A stretch of DNA of 64,000 nucleotides from Lactococcus termiticola (GTDB taxonomy: Bacteria; Bacillota; Bacilli; Lactobacillales; Streptococcaceae). Numbering within the stretch: the first letter of the stretch is position 1; each line of letters opens with the position of its first letter. Under the pieces are notes generated by a model that worked only from the letters and a program-made list of their open reading frames with translations, had not been told where the DNA came from and did no database searches. The position numbers and the translations under genes were made by a program. Below are positions 16,274 to 24,518 of this stretch, piece by piece. The stretch is taken from positions 117,960-181,959 of the forward strand of contig NZ_BFFO01000004.1 of assembly GCF_003116835.1 (NCBI RefSeq), in the 5' to 3' direction.

Positions 16274-17491
16274 ATGGAAAATGTAAAAAATAAAAAGTAT
16301 GCGGCGACCATGGCCCTAATCATGGGAACGCTCGCCATGCTTGTCTCATTCATGGCTTGGTCCAGCATCGCACCACTAGCCACAGCCTTTGCCCCCAAGC
16401 TCGGCTTTGAAGCAGGTTCTGCAGCTCAAAAAATGCTAGTTGCTGTTCCTGTCTTGCTTGGCTCTATCGCCCGCATTCCGATGGGAATTCTCTCAGACCG
16501 CCTAGGTGGGAAGAAGGTCTATCTGGCCCTCATGGTCTTTACACTGATTCCCCTCTTGATCATCCCTCATGTCCACAGTTACAGCGTCATGCTCTGGGTG
16601 GCCCTCTTGCTCGGTATGGCAGGGACTTCATTTGCCGTTGCCATCTCATACGTTTCTGTCTGGTTCCCTGCAGAAAAGCAAGGTCTTGTCCTTGGTATCG
16701 CCGGCATGGGTAATATCGGTAACGCCGTGTCAGCCCTCATCTTGCCTACGATCATCGGTGCCAACAAAGACATCAGCAAGGCCTATACCTTCCTGGTCAT
16801 CCTCATGGTCATCTTTATCATCCTCTTTGCCGTCTTGACCAAAGAAATGCCAACGGATAAGAATAAGACTATCGGTCAAGCCCTCTCAGTAGCCAAGGAA
16901 AAAGATACCTGGTATCTCTCACTTTTCTACATGTTGACTTTTGGATCATTCATGGCCTTTGGTAACTTGATTCCAACCTTGATTGGTAAAGGGAATGTCA
17001 ACCACTTTGTCATTGCAGACTCACCTGCCAAGGTCTTGGTCGTTGCTGGTTTCTGGGCAGCTGGATTTTCAGCAGTTGCTACTTTATTGCGTCCAGTGGG
17101 CGGTATGCTGGCCGATAAGATTCTTCCTAAGAAGCTCTTGATGCTTGTCTTTGGCGGTGTTCTCATCTCTACACTGATTCTTGCAGCAGGCAGCCATAGC
17201 TTTGCTATCCTCATGACAGGGATTTTCGTCCTTGCTGTCTTCGCAGGGATTGGTAATGGTGTTGTCTTCAAGATGGTGCCATATGTCTCTAAGAAAAATA
17301 CAGGTGCTGTAACAGGATTTGTCGGTGCCATTGGTGGACTTGGTGGATTCATCTATCCATTCGTTGTTGCTGGTATTGGCAACCTCAAGACAAGTTTCCT
17401 CGTCTTGACAGCTTTCACAATCCTTTGCGCAATTGTCCTTTATCTCGTATTCTTCCGTGGCGGAGATACTGTTGTTGAAAATGAAAGATAA
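16274..17491 (+). CDS. narK: Nitrate/nitrite transporter NarK family (MFS)
   Basis: This 405-residue major facilitator protein with about twelve membrane segments is of the nitrate/nitrite porter family. Visible signs are the WSSIAPLATAF region in the first segment, the loop DRLGGKKVY between segments 2 and 3 (MFS motif A), and the two glycine-rich nitrate signatures, AGMGNIGNAVSA and GFVGAIGGLGGF. It would import nitrate for NarG and export nitrite. The ribosome binding site AAAGGAAA is rather far (about 15 bases) from the ATG. The gene overlaps the next start by 11 bases. Confidence 0.93.
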   Translation: MENVKNKKYAATMALIMGTLAMLVSFMAWSSIAPLATAFAPKLGFEAGSAAQKMLVAVPVLLGSIARIPMGILSDRLGGKKVYLALMVFTLIPLLIIPHVHSYSVMLWVALLLGMAGTSFAVAISYVSVWFPAEKQGLVLGIAGMGNIGNAVSALILPTIIGANKDISKAYTFLVILMVIFIILFAVLTKEMPTDKNKTIGQALSVAKEKDTWYLSLFYMLTFGSFMAFGNLIPTLIGKGNVNHFVIADSPAKVLVVAGFWAAGFSAVATLLRPVGGMLADKILPKKLLMLVFGGVLISTLILAAGSHSFAILMTGIFVLAVFAGIGNGVVFKMVPYVSKKNTGAVTGFVGAIGGLGGFIYPFVVAGIGNLKTSFLVLTAFTILCAIVLYLVFFRGGDTVVENER

Positions 17492-18062
17492 ATTAAAAGA
17501 CATCTTTGAAGCGATTAAAGCTGATGAGATGAACCAAAACTATAGCAAAGCGGGCATTGACCCGCTTTATGCTGTCCATCCCAAGGCAAAAATCCTGATC
17601 ATTGGCCAAGCACCAGGTCAAAAGACCCAAGATGCAGGCATTTATTGGAAAGATAAGTCTGGGGATCGTCTTAGAGATTGGCTCGGTGTGACTGAAGAAG
17701 ACTTCTATAAGCCGGAGCAATTTGCGATTCTCCCCATGGACTTTTACTTTCCAGGTAAAGGAAAATCGGGGGATCTGCCACCCAGAAAAGGCTTTGCAGA
17801 AAAATGGCACCCAGAGCTCTTGGAACTCATGCCAGAGATAAAGTTTACGCTCCTGATAGGAAACTATGCTCAGCACTATTATCTGGACATTCCAAAGACC
17901 ATGCCTTCGACCCAAGTGATAAGAAATTATCAAGATTTTCTACCAAGAATGTTGCCTTTGCCGCATCCTTCGCCAAGAAATAATATTTGGCTAGCTAAGA
18001 ATGCTTGGTTTGAGGTAGAAGTTATTCCGGAGCTTAGAAAGAATGTAAAGAAGTGGCTTTAG
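17481..18062 (+). CDS. Uracil-DNA glycosylase family protein
   Basis: This 193-residue protein resembles the UDG superfamily members that excise uracil from DNA. Motifs are IIGQAPGQKTQDAG (residues about 37-50, the active-site GQAPG) and PLPHPSPRNNIWL near the C-terminus (the HPS loop that enters the DNA groove). An FTLLIGNYAQHYYL strand lies between. I use the ATG at 17481. Upstream in-frame codons lie within narK. The 11-base overlap with narK suggests cotranscription, but there is no functional link to nitrate. Confidence 0.87.
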   Translation: MKDKLKDIFEAIKADEMNQNYSKAGIDPLYAVHPKAKILIIGQAPGQKTQDAGIYWKDKSGDRLRDWLGVTEEDFYKPEQFAILPMDFYFPGKGKSGDLPPRKGFAEKWHPELLELMPEIKFTLLIGNYAQHYYLDIPKTMPSTQVIRNYQDFLPRMLPLPHPSPRNNIWLAKNAWFEVEVIPELRKNVKKWL

Positions 18063-18087
18063 TCACTTTTTTCAATCCCCAATCTGC

Positions 18088-18093
18088 TATAAT
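18088..18093 (+). promoter_or_regulatory. Candidate -10 element before mazG-like gene
   Basis: TATAAT lies seven bases before the mazG-like ATG, with only a poor T-rich -35 region. A small hairpin at the end of the UDG gene (AAGTG/CACTT followed by T) precedes it. The predicted leader is very short. Confidence 0.5.
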
Positions 18094-18099
18094 AAAATC

Positions 18100-18447
18100 A
18101 TGAATCTCAACGACTACCAAGAAAAAATTATAAAGTTTGACGTTAACGGCCCAATTACGGATATAGAACAGGTCGATCTAGCCTTTATCGATAAGGTCCT
18201 AGGTCTGCCAGGTGAGGCGGGCGAAGTGGCTGACAAGGTCAAGAAGCTAATTCGTGACCAGGAAGGCCGTATCAAGGCTGAAGACAAGGAGGCTCTTGCT
18301 AAAGAGCTGGGCGATGTCCTCTGGTATCTTGCGACGACAGCCCGCTACCTGGGCCTGTCGCTGGAAGAGATTGCTAAGGGCAATATTGACAAGCTGGAGA
18401 GCCGGCTAGAACGCAATGTGATTTCTGGAAATGGAGATGAACGATGA
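18100..18447 (+). CDS. MazG-like nucleoside triphosphate pyrophosphohydrolase
   Basis: This 115-residue all-helical protein is of the MazG superfamily, which hydrolyses non-canonical nucleoside triphosphates. The metal-binding pattern is visible as LPGEAGEVADKVKK followed by ELGDVLWYLATTAR, giving the expected ExxE and ExxD pairs. The length fits the small single-domain type. Its last four bases overlap the thiN start (ATGA), so the two are cotranscribed. Together with the neighbouring uracil-DNA glycosylase it forms a small nucleotide-hygiene group. Confidence 0.88.
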   Translation: MNLNDYQEKIIKFDVNGPITDIEQVDLAFIDKVLGLPGEAGEVADKVKKLIRDQEGRIKAEDKEALAKELGDVLWYLATTARYLGLSLEEIAKGNIDKLESRLERNVISGNGDER

Positions 18448-19100
18448 AAATTCTTGTGGTGGCTGGTCTGCCCTCATTTTTGCCTGATGAGGCCTTTGAC
18501 TTTATCATCGGTGTCGACCGGGGCAGTCTCTGGCTGACCGAGCAAAAACTCCCTTTAGACCTTGCTGTGGGCGATTTTGACTCGATTACTGAGAAGGAGA
18601 AGTGCCTGGTCAAGGTCCATGCCAAGAGCTTTGTTGAGCTAGCGGCTGAAAAGAACGACACGGACACAGAAGTCGGCTTGAGGCTGGCCTTTGAGCAAGA
18701 CCCGAAAGCCCAGGTTACGATTATTGGTGGCATGGGTGGTCGGGCTGACCATCTTTTGACCAATGTTTTTATGCCTATTTCTGAAGAGTTCAAAGAACAT
18801 TGCAGGCAGGTGACACTGCTTGACCCGCAAAATGAGCTGACTTATTTTCCTGCAGGAAGCCACCAAATCAAGAATGACCCATCCTATAGGTACCTGGGCT
18901 TTGTTGAGGTTGGTATTCAGAAGAGCCTGGCCATTCAGGGAGCCAAGTATGAGCTTGAGGCCGGCCAGGGCTTTAGCCATATTTATGCGAGCAATGAGTT
19001 CAAAGATGACGAAGTAAGCTTCAGTTTTGCCGAAGGCCATCTGATTGTCATTCGTTCTAAAGATGGGAGCCCATCAAAAAATAAGGAAAACATCAGTTGA
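18444..19100 (+). CDS. thiN: Thiamine diphosphokinase
   Basis: This 218-residue enzyme converts thiamine to thiamine diphosphate using ATP. Family motifs are seen in order: an N-terminal GVDRGSLWL, LAVGDFDSI (residues about 41-49), EKNDTDTEVGLRLAF (residues about 74-88), and IIGGMGGRADHLLTNVF. The C-terminal beta domain ends with LIVIRSKD. It overlaps the mazG-like gene by 4 bases and is followed by a strong terminator, so the pair is a unit. Confidence 0.93.
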   Translation: MKILVVAGLPSFLPDEAFDFIIGVDRGSLWLTEQKLPLDLAVGDFDSITEKEKCLVKVHAKSFVELAAEKNDTDTEVGLRLAFEQDPKAQVTIIGGMGGRADHLLTNVFMPISEEFKEHCRQVTLLDPQNELTYFPAGSHQIKNDPSYRYLGFVEVGIQKSLAIQGAKYELEAGQGFSHIYASNEFKDDEVSFSFAEGHLIVIRSKDGSPSKNKENIS

Positions 19101-19125
19101 AGACTGCCTTTTGGGCAGTTTTTCT
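19101..19125 (+). terminator. Rho-independent terminator after thiN
   Basis: ACTGCC and GGGCAGT pair around a short T loop and a run of T follows directly. Confidence 0.88.
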
Positions 19126-19197
19126 CTATCTTCAGAAGGAGAAAATTCGTTTTGTTTTCAGAACGCACAAAAGGCTTATTTCATACATTAACATTAG

Positions 19198-19211
19198 TGA
19201 AACCGTTAACA
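19198..19211 (+). promoter_or_regulatory. cre site (CcpA operator) upstream of ald
   Basis: TGAAACCGTTAACA matches the 14-base catabolite-responsive element consensus TGWAANCGNTNWCA at every position. It lies about 160 bases upstream of the ald -35 hexamer, so repression at this distance would need looping or an unrecognised upstream promoter. Confidence 0.7.
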
Positions 19212-19356
19212 AAGCCTCTAGAAGGAAAAAATATTTCTGAGTAAGAGCAGACAGTTTAGTTTTTCGGGCGAATTTCCTATCCTTTTACGGAAGATAAAGA
19301 ATAGGGAAGCTCGGAATAAAATCCTGTTAAAAATAGATGTCATCGCCAATGAAGCC

Positions 19357-19385
19357 TTGTCAAAAGTTTGTGAAAGTGCTATCAT
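19357..19385 (+). promoter_or_regulatory. ald: Promoter of ald
   Basis: TTGTCA and TATCAT are separated by 17 bases. The predicted start is near 19392, leaving a leader of about 66 bases before the ald ATG. The remaining sequence between 19126 and 19458 contains only this and the cre site. Confidence 0.7.
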
Positions 19386-19458
19386 TAAATTTGTGAAGGC
19401 GGATTCATAAATCTGGACCTGCCTATCAAATAATGTAAAAATTCCAAAGGAGACCAAA

Positions 19459-20553
19459 ATGAAAATTGGTGTAATCAAAGACCCTAAACAAGGTGAAGCT
19501 CGTGTCGGCATGACCCCTGAAAATGCGAAGATCCTCGTTGAAGCAGGCAACGAAGTCCTCGTTGACAGCAATGCAGGTGCAGGATGTGGCTTTACAAACG
19601 ACCTCTACGAAGCAGCAGGTGCCAAAATCGTGGACACTGAGACTGCTTGGGAGGCTGAGCTCATCGTCAAGGTCAAAGAGCCAATGGAGTCTGAATACAA
19701 GTACTTCAAGCCAGGTCAAATCATCTGGGGCTTCCTTCATTTGGCAGCCAACAAGGCCTGTGTTGAAAAGATGATGGAAGTGGGCGTGACAGCTATCTCT
19801 GGAGAAAACATCTCTATCAATGGCGTCCTTGAGCTCTTGAAGCCAATGTCAGCCATTGCTGGTCGTCGTGCCGTTAACATCGGTCAATACTATCTTGAAA
19901 AACAACATGAAGGCGAAGGCATCCTCCTTCCCGGTATTCCTGGTATCGAAGCAGGTACTGTTGTCATCTTCGGTGGTGGTAATGCTGCTGAAAATGCGGC
20001 TGATATGGCGGTTGCCATCGGCTGTAAGGTCATCATCATCGAACTTGGCGATGCCCGGATTGCACAGCTTAAAGAACGTTATGCCGGCAAGAATGTAGAA
20101 ATCGTTAAGTCTACGACGGAAGCCCTTGAAGAAAACATTAAAATCGCTGACGTCTTCATTTCTACCATCTTGATTCCTGGGGCTAAGCCACCAAAACTCG
20201 TCAAAGAATACATGGTGGAATCTATGAAACCAGGTTCAGTGATTGTCGATATCGCCATCGACCAGGGTGGTACAGTTGAAACCATCGACCACGCCACCAA
20301 CCACGCTGACCCAGTCTTCATCAAGCACGGCATCATTCACTACGCTGTGCCAAACATGCCAGGTGCAACACCACGTACTGCCACTATCGCACTGGCTCAG
20401 GGCAATATCTCATTCCTCAAAGACATCTCAGTTAAGGGTCTTGATGAAGCCTTGAAGGACGAAGAACTCCACTCAGGACTTAGCGTTTACAAAGGTAAAG
20501 TCGTTTCTAAAGCCCTTGCGGAATCTATCGACGTTGAATACACTGAACTTTAA
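19459..20553 (+). CDS. ald: Alanine dehydrogenase
   Basis: This 364-residue enzyme interconverts L-alanine and pyruvate plus ammonia with NAD. Family landmarks are EARVGMTPENAK at the N-terminus, the substrate Lys in VKVKEP (residue about 74), the catalytic His in GFLHLAANK (residue about 95), and the NAD-binding FGGGNAAENAADMAVAIG. The C-terminal HYAVPNMPGATPRTAT is also characteristic. AAAGGAG precedes the ATG. It lies just upstream of threonine deaminase, which also yields an oxoacid and ammonia, and is probably cotranscribed with it. Confidence 0.96.
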   Translation: MKIGVIKDPKQGEARVGMTPENAKILVEAGNEVLVDSNAGAGCGFTNDLYEAAGAKIVDTETAWEAELIVKVKEPMESEYKYFKPGQIIWGFLHLAANKACVEKMMEVGVTAISGENISINGVLELLKPMSAIAGRRAVNIGQYYLEKQHEGEGILLPGIPGIEAGTVVIFGGGNAAENAADMAVAIGCKVIIIELGDARIAQLKERYAGKNVEIVKSTTEALEENIKIADVFISTILIPGAKPPKLVKEYMVESMKPGSVIVDIAIDQGGTVETIDHATNHADPVFIKHGIIHYAVPNMPGATPRTATIALAQGNISFLKDISVKGLDEALKDEELHSGLSVYKGKVVSKALAESIDVEYTEL

Positions 20554-20586
20554 TTAAATCTAGTCAAAATTTAAGGAAGAAAAATC

Positions 20587-21627
20587 ATGACAAATTTAGA
20601 AAACCTACCTGTAACCATTACAGATATCAAAAAAGCCCAAAACACCGTAAACCAATTTGCTCGTCACACACCACTCCTCCAGTCCATGTTCATGACTGCC
20701 AAGACCGGTGGCGAAGTATACTTGAAGCTTGAAAACATGCAGTTGACTGGTTCTTTCAAGTTCCGTGGGGCCTTTAATAAAATTGCCCAACTTTCTCAAG
20801 AAGAAAAAGACCGTGGCGTGATTGCATGTTCAGCGGGTAACCACGCTCAGGGTGTGGCCTTGACCTCAAAATTGCTGGGTATCAAGAGCATCATCGTGAT
20901 GCCGAAGGGTGCTCCAAAAGCCAAGGTTGAAGCAACCAAGGGCTACGGTGCAGAAGTCATGCTTGAAGGCGACCAATTTGATGATTCTAAGGCCTTCTGC
21001 GAACAGTATGCCAAAGACAACAACCTGACCTACGTGCCACCTTATGATGACAAGGAAGTCATGGCAGGCCAAGGAACTATCGGTCTTGAAATCCTTGACC
21101 AACTCTGGGATGTTGACACTGTCCTCTGTCCAGTTGGAGGTGGTGGCCTGATTTCAGGTCTGGCTGTTGCCCTTAAATCTTTCAACCCACACATCAATGT
21201 GATCGGTGTGCAGGCTGAAAACTGCCACGGCATGACCGCTTCATTTAAGGAGCGCAAGAAGGTTCATCATGACGAAGCTCCAACTATCGCTGATGGCTGT
21301 CACGTGGCCTACCCAGGCGATTTGACCTTTGAAGTGGTCAACCAAATCGTTGACAACATGGTCCTCGTGACTGAAGACGAAATCGAGCTGGCCATCAAAG
21401 ACCTGATGCAACGGACAAAAATCGTTGTTGAAGGTGCTGGAGCCCTTGCGACTGCAGCCATTCTTGCCGGCAAGGTAGACGAATACGTCAAGGGTAAGAA
21501 GACTGTCGCTATCGTCTCTGGTGGTAACGTTGACCTCTCTCGTATCGAGTCAGTGGTTGACCATTTCTTGATTGCTAATGATGCAGAAGAAAAAGTTTGT
21601 GAAGAAGTGGTTGTTCAAGCCTTCTAA
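20587..21627 (+). CDS. tdcB: Threonine ammonia-lyase, catabolic type
   Basis: This 346-residue PLP enzyme deaminates threonine (and serine) to 2-oxobutyrate (or pyruvate). The PLP lysine is Lys58 in GSFKFRGAFNK. The phosphate-binding loop is PVGGGGLISGLA. At this length there is no room for the C-terminal regulatory domain of biosynthetic IlvA of about 500 residues, so a catabolic TdcB-like role is preferred. The short gap after ald and a terminator behind tdcB suggest an ald-tdcB operon. The symbol ilvA is used for similar short proteins in some genomes. Confidence 0.92.
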   Translation: MTNLENLPVTITDIKKAQNTVNQFARHTPLLQSMFMTAKTGGEVYLKLENMQLTGSFKFRGAFNKIAQLSQEEKDRGVIACSAGNHAQGVALTSKLLGIKSIIVMPKGAPKAKVEATKGYGAEVMLEGDQFDDSKAFCEQYAKDNNLTYVPPYDDKEVMAGQGTIGLEILDQLWDVDTVLCPVGGGGLISGLAVALKSFNPHINVIGVQAENCHGMTASFKERKKVHHDEAPTIADGCHVAYPGDLTFEVVNQIVDNMVLVTEDEIELAIKDLMQRTKIVVEGAGALATAAILAGKVDEYVKGKKTVAIVSGGNVDLSRIESVVDHFLIANDAEEKVCEEVVVQAF

Positions 21628-21634
21628 AATAATA

Positions 21635-21663
21635 AAACAGGACCTTTGCTGGCCCTGTTTTTT
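21635..21663 (+). terminator. Rho-independent terminator after tdcB
   Basis: AACAGG and CCCTGTT form a stem followed by six T. It ends the ald-tdcB unit. Confidence 0.85.
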
Positions 21664-21748
21664 AATATTTTGACAATTATTCACTTCACTAGAAAGATTA
21701 CGCTTGCATTTAGTTTCAATAAAAAATCAAATTCTGGCTTGTGAATTC

Positions 21749-21777
21749 TTGCCTGACTTTGTGAAAAATGTTAGAAT
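21749..21777 (+). promoter_or_regulatory. Promoter of kbl-tdh
   Basis: TTGCCT and TAGAAT lie 17 bases apart. Transcription would start near 21784, exactly where the cre site begins. Confidence 0.6.
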
Positions 21778-21783
21778 GATTCA

Positions 21784-21797
21784 TGTAATCGGTTACA
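21784..21797 (+). promoter_or_regulatory. cre site (CcpA operator) at kbl start point
   Basis: TGTAATCGGTTACA matches the cre consensus TGWAANCGNTNWCA at every position and is almost a perfect palindrome. Placed at the predicted transcription start, it fits repression by roadblock when preferred sugars are present. Confidence 0.8.
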
Positions 21798-21838
21798 TTT
21801 TCTATTTCCCGATGTTAAAAAAGAAAGAAGGTTTATCA

Positions 21839-23029
21839 ATGACTTCAAAAGTTTTAACAGACTTCCTGGAACAAGGCCTGGGCGAGCTGAAAAGCAAGGG
21901 CCTGCTCAACACCATCGATGTGCTTGATTCAGCCAATGGCCCAATGATCACAGTCGAGGGCAAGGAGCTCATCAACCTGGCTTCAAATAACTATCTGGGC
22001 TTTGCGACCCGTCCTGAGTTGATCAAGGCGACCATCGACGCAAGCAACAAGTACGGAGCCGGTGCAGGTGCCGTCCGGACCATCAACGGAACGCTCGACA
22101 TCCACATTGACCTTGAAAAAACCATCGCTGAATTTAAGGGGACTGAGGCGGCTATCGCCTTCCAGTCTGGCTTTAACTGTAATATGGGAGCCATCTCAGC
22201 GGTCATGAAAAAAGGCGATGCCATTCTCTCTGATGAGCTCAATCACGCTTCTATCATCGATGGTTGCCGGCTTTCTGGGGCGAAAATTATCCGGGTAAAA
22301 CACCAGGACATGGCTGACCTTGAAGCTAAGGCCAAAGAAGCCAAGGCCTCAGGCGAATACAATAAGCTGATGTATATCACGGATGGTGTCTTCTCAATGG
22401 ACGGCGACGTAGCTAAATTGCCTGAAATTGTTGAGATTGCTGAAAAATACGACCTGATTACCTATGTCGATGATGCCCACGGCTCAGGTGTCATGGGTGG
22501 CGGTGCTGGAACGGTCAAGCATTTCGGCCTCCAAGACAAGATTGATTTCCAAATCGGGACTCTGTCTAAGGCCATCGGTGCCGTAGGTGGCTATGTGGCC
22601 GGCTCTAAGCTCCTGATTGACTGGCTCAAGTCTCAAGGCCGTCCCTTCCTCTTTTCTACCTCGCTCACGCCAGGTGCAGCAGCGGCGGCCAAGGAAGCCT
22701 TTGTCCTCATGCACGATCATCCAGAATATGTCGATACACTCTGGGACAATGCCAAATACTTCAAAGAAGAGCTCAAGAAAGCTGGCTTTGATACGGGTGT
22801 CTCTGAAACACCAATCACACCAGTGATTCTGGGCGATGAAAGCAAGACTCAAGAGTTTTCTAAAAAACTCATTGAAAATGGGGTCTACGTGAAGCCTATC
22901 GTCTTTCCTACTGTCCCTCTGGGAACCGGTCGTGTACGGGCCATGCCTACAGCAGCTCATACGAAGAAAATGCTCGACGATGCGGTCGCTGTCTTTGCCA
23001 AGGTCGGCAAGGAAATTGGATTGATTTAA
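21839..23029 (+). CDS. kbl: Glycine C-acetyltransferase (2-amino-3-ketobutyrate CoA ligase)
   Basis: This 396-residue PLP enzyme cleaves 2-amino-3-oxobutyrate with CoA into glycine and acetyl-CoA. I use the ATG at 21839, which has AGAAGG upstream. Longer forms start inside the promoter. Motifs are [21 protein letters not shown] and the PLP lysine Lys244 in [16 protein letters not shown]. The related family 8-amino-7-oxononanoate synthase (BioF) is the alternative, but tdh follows directly with 54 bases between, which settles the pathway as threonine breakdown. Confidence 0.94.
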   Translation: MTSKVLTDFLEQGLGELKSKGLLNTIDVLDSANGPMITVEGKELINLASNNYLGFATRPELIKATIDASNKYGAGAGAVRTINGTLDIHIDLEKTIAEFKGTEAAIAFQSGFNCNMGAISAVMKKGDAILSDELNHASIIDGCRLSGAKIIRVKHQDMADLEAKAKEAKASGEYNKLMYITDGVFSMDGDVAKLPEIVEIAEKYDLITYVDDAHGSGVMGGGAGTVKHFGLQDKIDFQIGTLSKAIGAVGGYVAGSKLLIDWLKSQGRPFLFSTSLTPGAAAAAKEAFVLMHDHPEYVDTLWDNAKYFKEELKKAGFDTGVSETPITPVILGDESKTQEFSKKLIENGVYVKPIVFPTVPLGTGRVRAMPTAAHTKKMLDDAVAVFAKVGKEIGLI

Positions 23030-23083
23030 GTTGTTTCATACAATATTGCAATTTAAGAAAATAAAGATAAGGGAGAAGAACAC

Positions 23084-24037
23084 ATGAAAAAAGTACTCAT
23101 CACTGGTGCACTTGGACAAATCGGCTCAGAACTGACAGAACGCCTCCGCCGTGATCTGGGTGTCGATAATGTCATCGCCAGCGACGTCCGTGAACTCGAA
23201 GGCAATCCTGTCGTGACTGACGGCCACTTTGAAATTCTCGACGTCATGGACCGTGATCGGATGATGGCCATCGCCAAAGATAACGGCGTCGATACCATCA
23301 TCCACCTGGCGTCACTCCTTTCAGCCGTCGCTGAAGCTAAGCCACAGATGGCCTGGAACCTTAACATGGGTGGCCTGGTCAATGCCTTGGAAACTGCCCG
23401 TGAGCTGGGTCTGCAACACTTTTCACCATCCAGTATCGCAGCTTTCGGCCCAAGCACACCAATGGATGATACACCACAGGTAACCATTCAACGCCCTAAC
23501 ACCATGTACGGCGTGACTAAGGTTTCGATGGAACTCCTCGCCGACTACTACCACAGCAAATTTGGGGTTGACACCCGTGGTGTCCGCTTCCCAGGCCTGA
23601 TTTCATACAAGACCCTGCCTGGTGGTGGTACGACCGACTATGCCGTAGACATCTATTACGAAGCTATCAAGAACGGCCACTACTCAAGCTTCATCGGTCA
23701 AGGCACCAAGATGGACATGATGTACATGCCTGATGCCATTGATGCCATCGTTGACCTCCTCAACGCCCCAGCTGATAAGCTCATCAACCGCAATGCCTTC
23801 AACATCACAGCCATGAGCTTTGAGCCAGAAGAAATTGCAGCGTCTATCAAGAAATTTATGCCAGACTTCACCATGGACTACGATGTCGACCCTATCCGCC
23901 AAGGCATCGCCGACAGCTGGCCAAACTCAATCGACGCCACAGCAGCCAAAGAAGAATGGGGCTTCAATCCAAAGTACGACTTAGACGCCATGACCAAAGA
24001 CATGCTTGAAAAGCTTGGGGAAAAGCTTAAAGCTTAA
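23084..24037 (+). CDS. tdh: L-threonine 3-dehydrogenase (NAD-dependent epimerase type)
   Basis: This 317-residue short-chain dehydrogenase/reductase is of the NAD-dependent epimerase family that oxidises threonine to 2-amino-3-oxobutyrate. The NAD loop is ITGALGQIGSELT at the N-terminus, the catalytic Tyr/Lys pair is in MYGVTKVSMELL, and VDTRGVRFPGLIS plus DMMYMPDAIDAI are typical of this Tdh type. It is not the zinc-dependent Tdh. AAGATAAGGGAG provides the ribosome binding site. With kbl it turns threonine into glycine and acetyl-CoA with NADH release. Confidence 0.94.
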   Translation: MKKVLITGALGQIGSELTERLRRDLGVDNVIASDVRELEGNPVVTDGHFEILDVMDRDRMMAIAKDNGVDTIIHLASLLSAVAEAKPQMAWNLNMGGLVNALETARELGLQHFSPSSIAAFGPSTPMDDTPQVTIQRPNTMYGVTKVSMELLADYYHSKFGVDTRGVRFPGLISYKTLPGGGTTDYAVDIYYEAIKNGHYSSFIGQGTKMDMMYMPDAIDAIVDLLNAPADKLINRNAFNITAMSFEPEEIAASIKKFMPDFTMDYDVDPIRQGIADSWPNSIDATAAKEEWGFNPKYDLDAMTKDMLEKLGEKLKA

Positions 24038-24095
24038 GAAGCTTTATCTTTGGCGAAGCCATCCGGGGAAAGCCGGGAGCGAAGCTCTAAGCCAA

Positions 24096-24345
24096 GGGGA
24101 TTTTCTAGTAGTAGGATTATGAGAAAGCTCCGCTTTCCCATAATCCGCGGAGCGGAAATCCGCAAGTAGTGTTGCTTTGCCATGCGACGGCTCGCGTAAG
24201 CGAGACTGCCCGAGGGTCTTAGCGCTTTAGCACTTAGACTTCCGGGACAGCCTGACCTCATATCGAAGATGTGAGGTTATTGGCTAAGCAGGGCTTAGCA
24301 ACACTCGAAGCTAGTTCCGCGAGCACCCAATACTAGAAATATCCC
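24096..24345 (-). repeat. Structured intergenic repeat with 20-base terminal inverted repeats, copy 3
   Basis: This copy is bounded by GGGGATTTTCTAGTAGTAGG and, in inverse, CCCAATACTAGAAATATCCC. Read on the minus strand it matches copy 1 at 7166-7413 almost base for base. The exception is one terminal hairpin where GACAGC/GCTGTC of copy 1 is replaced by GAAAGC/GCTTTC, so pairing is kept. It lies between tdh and the amino-acid permease. Short hairpins also fill 24038-24095. Confidence 0.85.
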
Positions 24346-24386
24346 AAACCCCAAAGGGCCCAGCCTTGTGCCAGCAAAAAAACATA

Positions 24387-24400
24387 TGTTAACGCTTGCA
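24387..24400 (+). promoter_or_regulatory. Near-consensus cre site before permease
   Basis: TGTTAACGCTTGCA agrees with the cre consensus at all but two positions and overlaps the -35 hexamer of the permease promoter, where CcpA binding would block RNA polymerase. Confidence 0.55.
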
Positions 24401-24424
24401 CAAAACCCCAAAAAAGACTAAAAT
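24396..24424 (+). promoter_or_regulatory. Promoter of amino-acid permease
   Basis: TTGCAC and TAAAAT are spaced by 17 bases. The leader of about 90 bases contains a hairpin, with GCTGACAA and TTGTCGGC flanked by TTCGT and AACGAA (about 24449-24483). Confidence 0.7.
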
Positions 24425-24518
24425 AGTAGAGTAGCCAAAGGGGCTGCTCTTCGTGCTGACAAGGATTTGTCGGCAACGAACTTATTAATTAAATTTTCTT
24501 TATTAAAAAGGAGCTTCC

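Noticed and set aside
16927..17352. Minus-strand frame opposite narK
   Set aside because: Shadow of the membrane-protein codons; narK on the plus strand has clear family motifs.
18444..19100. TPP riboswitch near thiN
   Set aside because: thiN starts inside the preceding gene, and no thi-box pattern was seen upstream of the pair.
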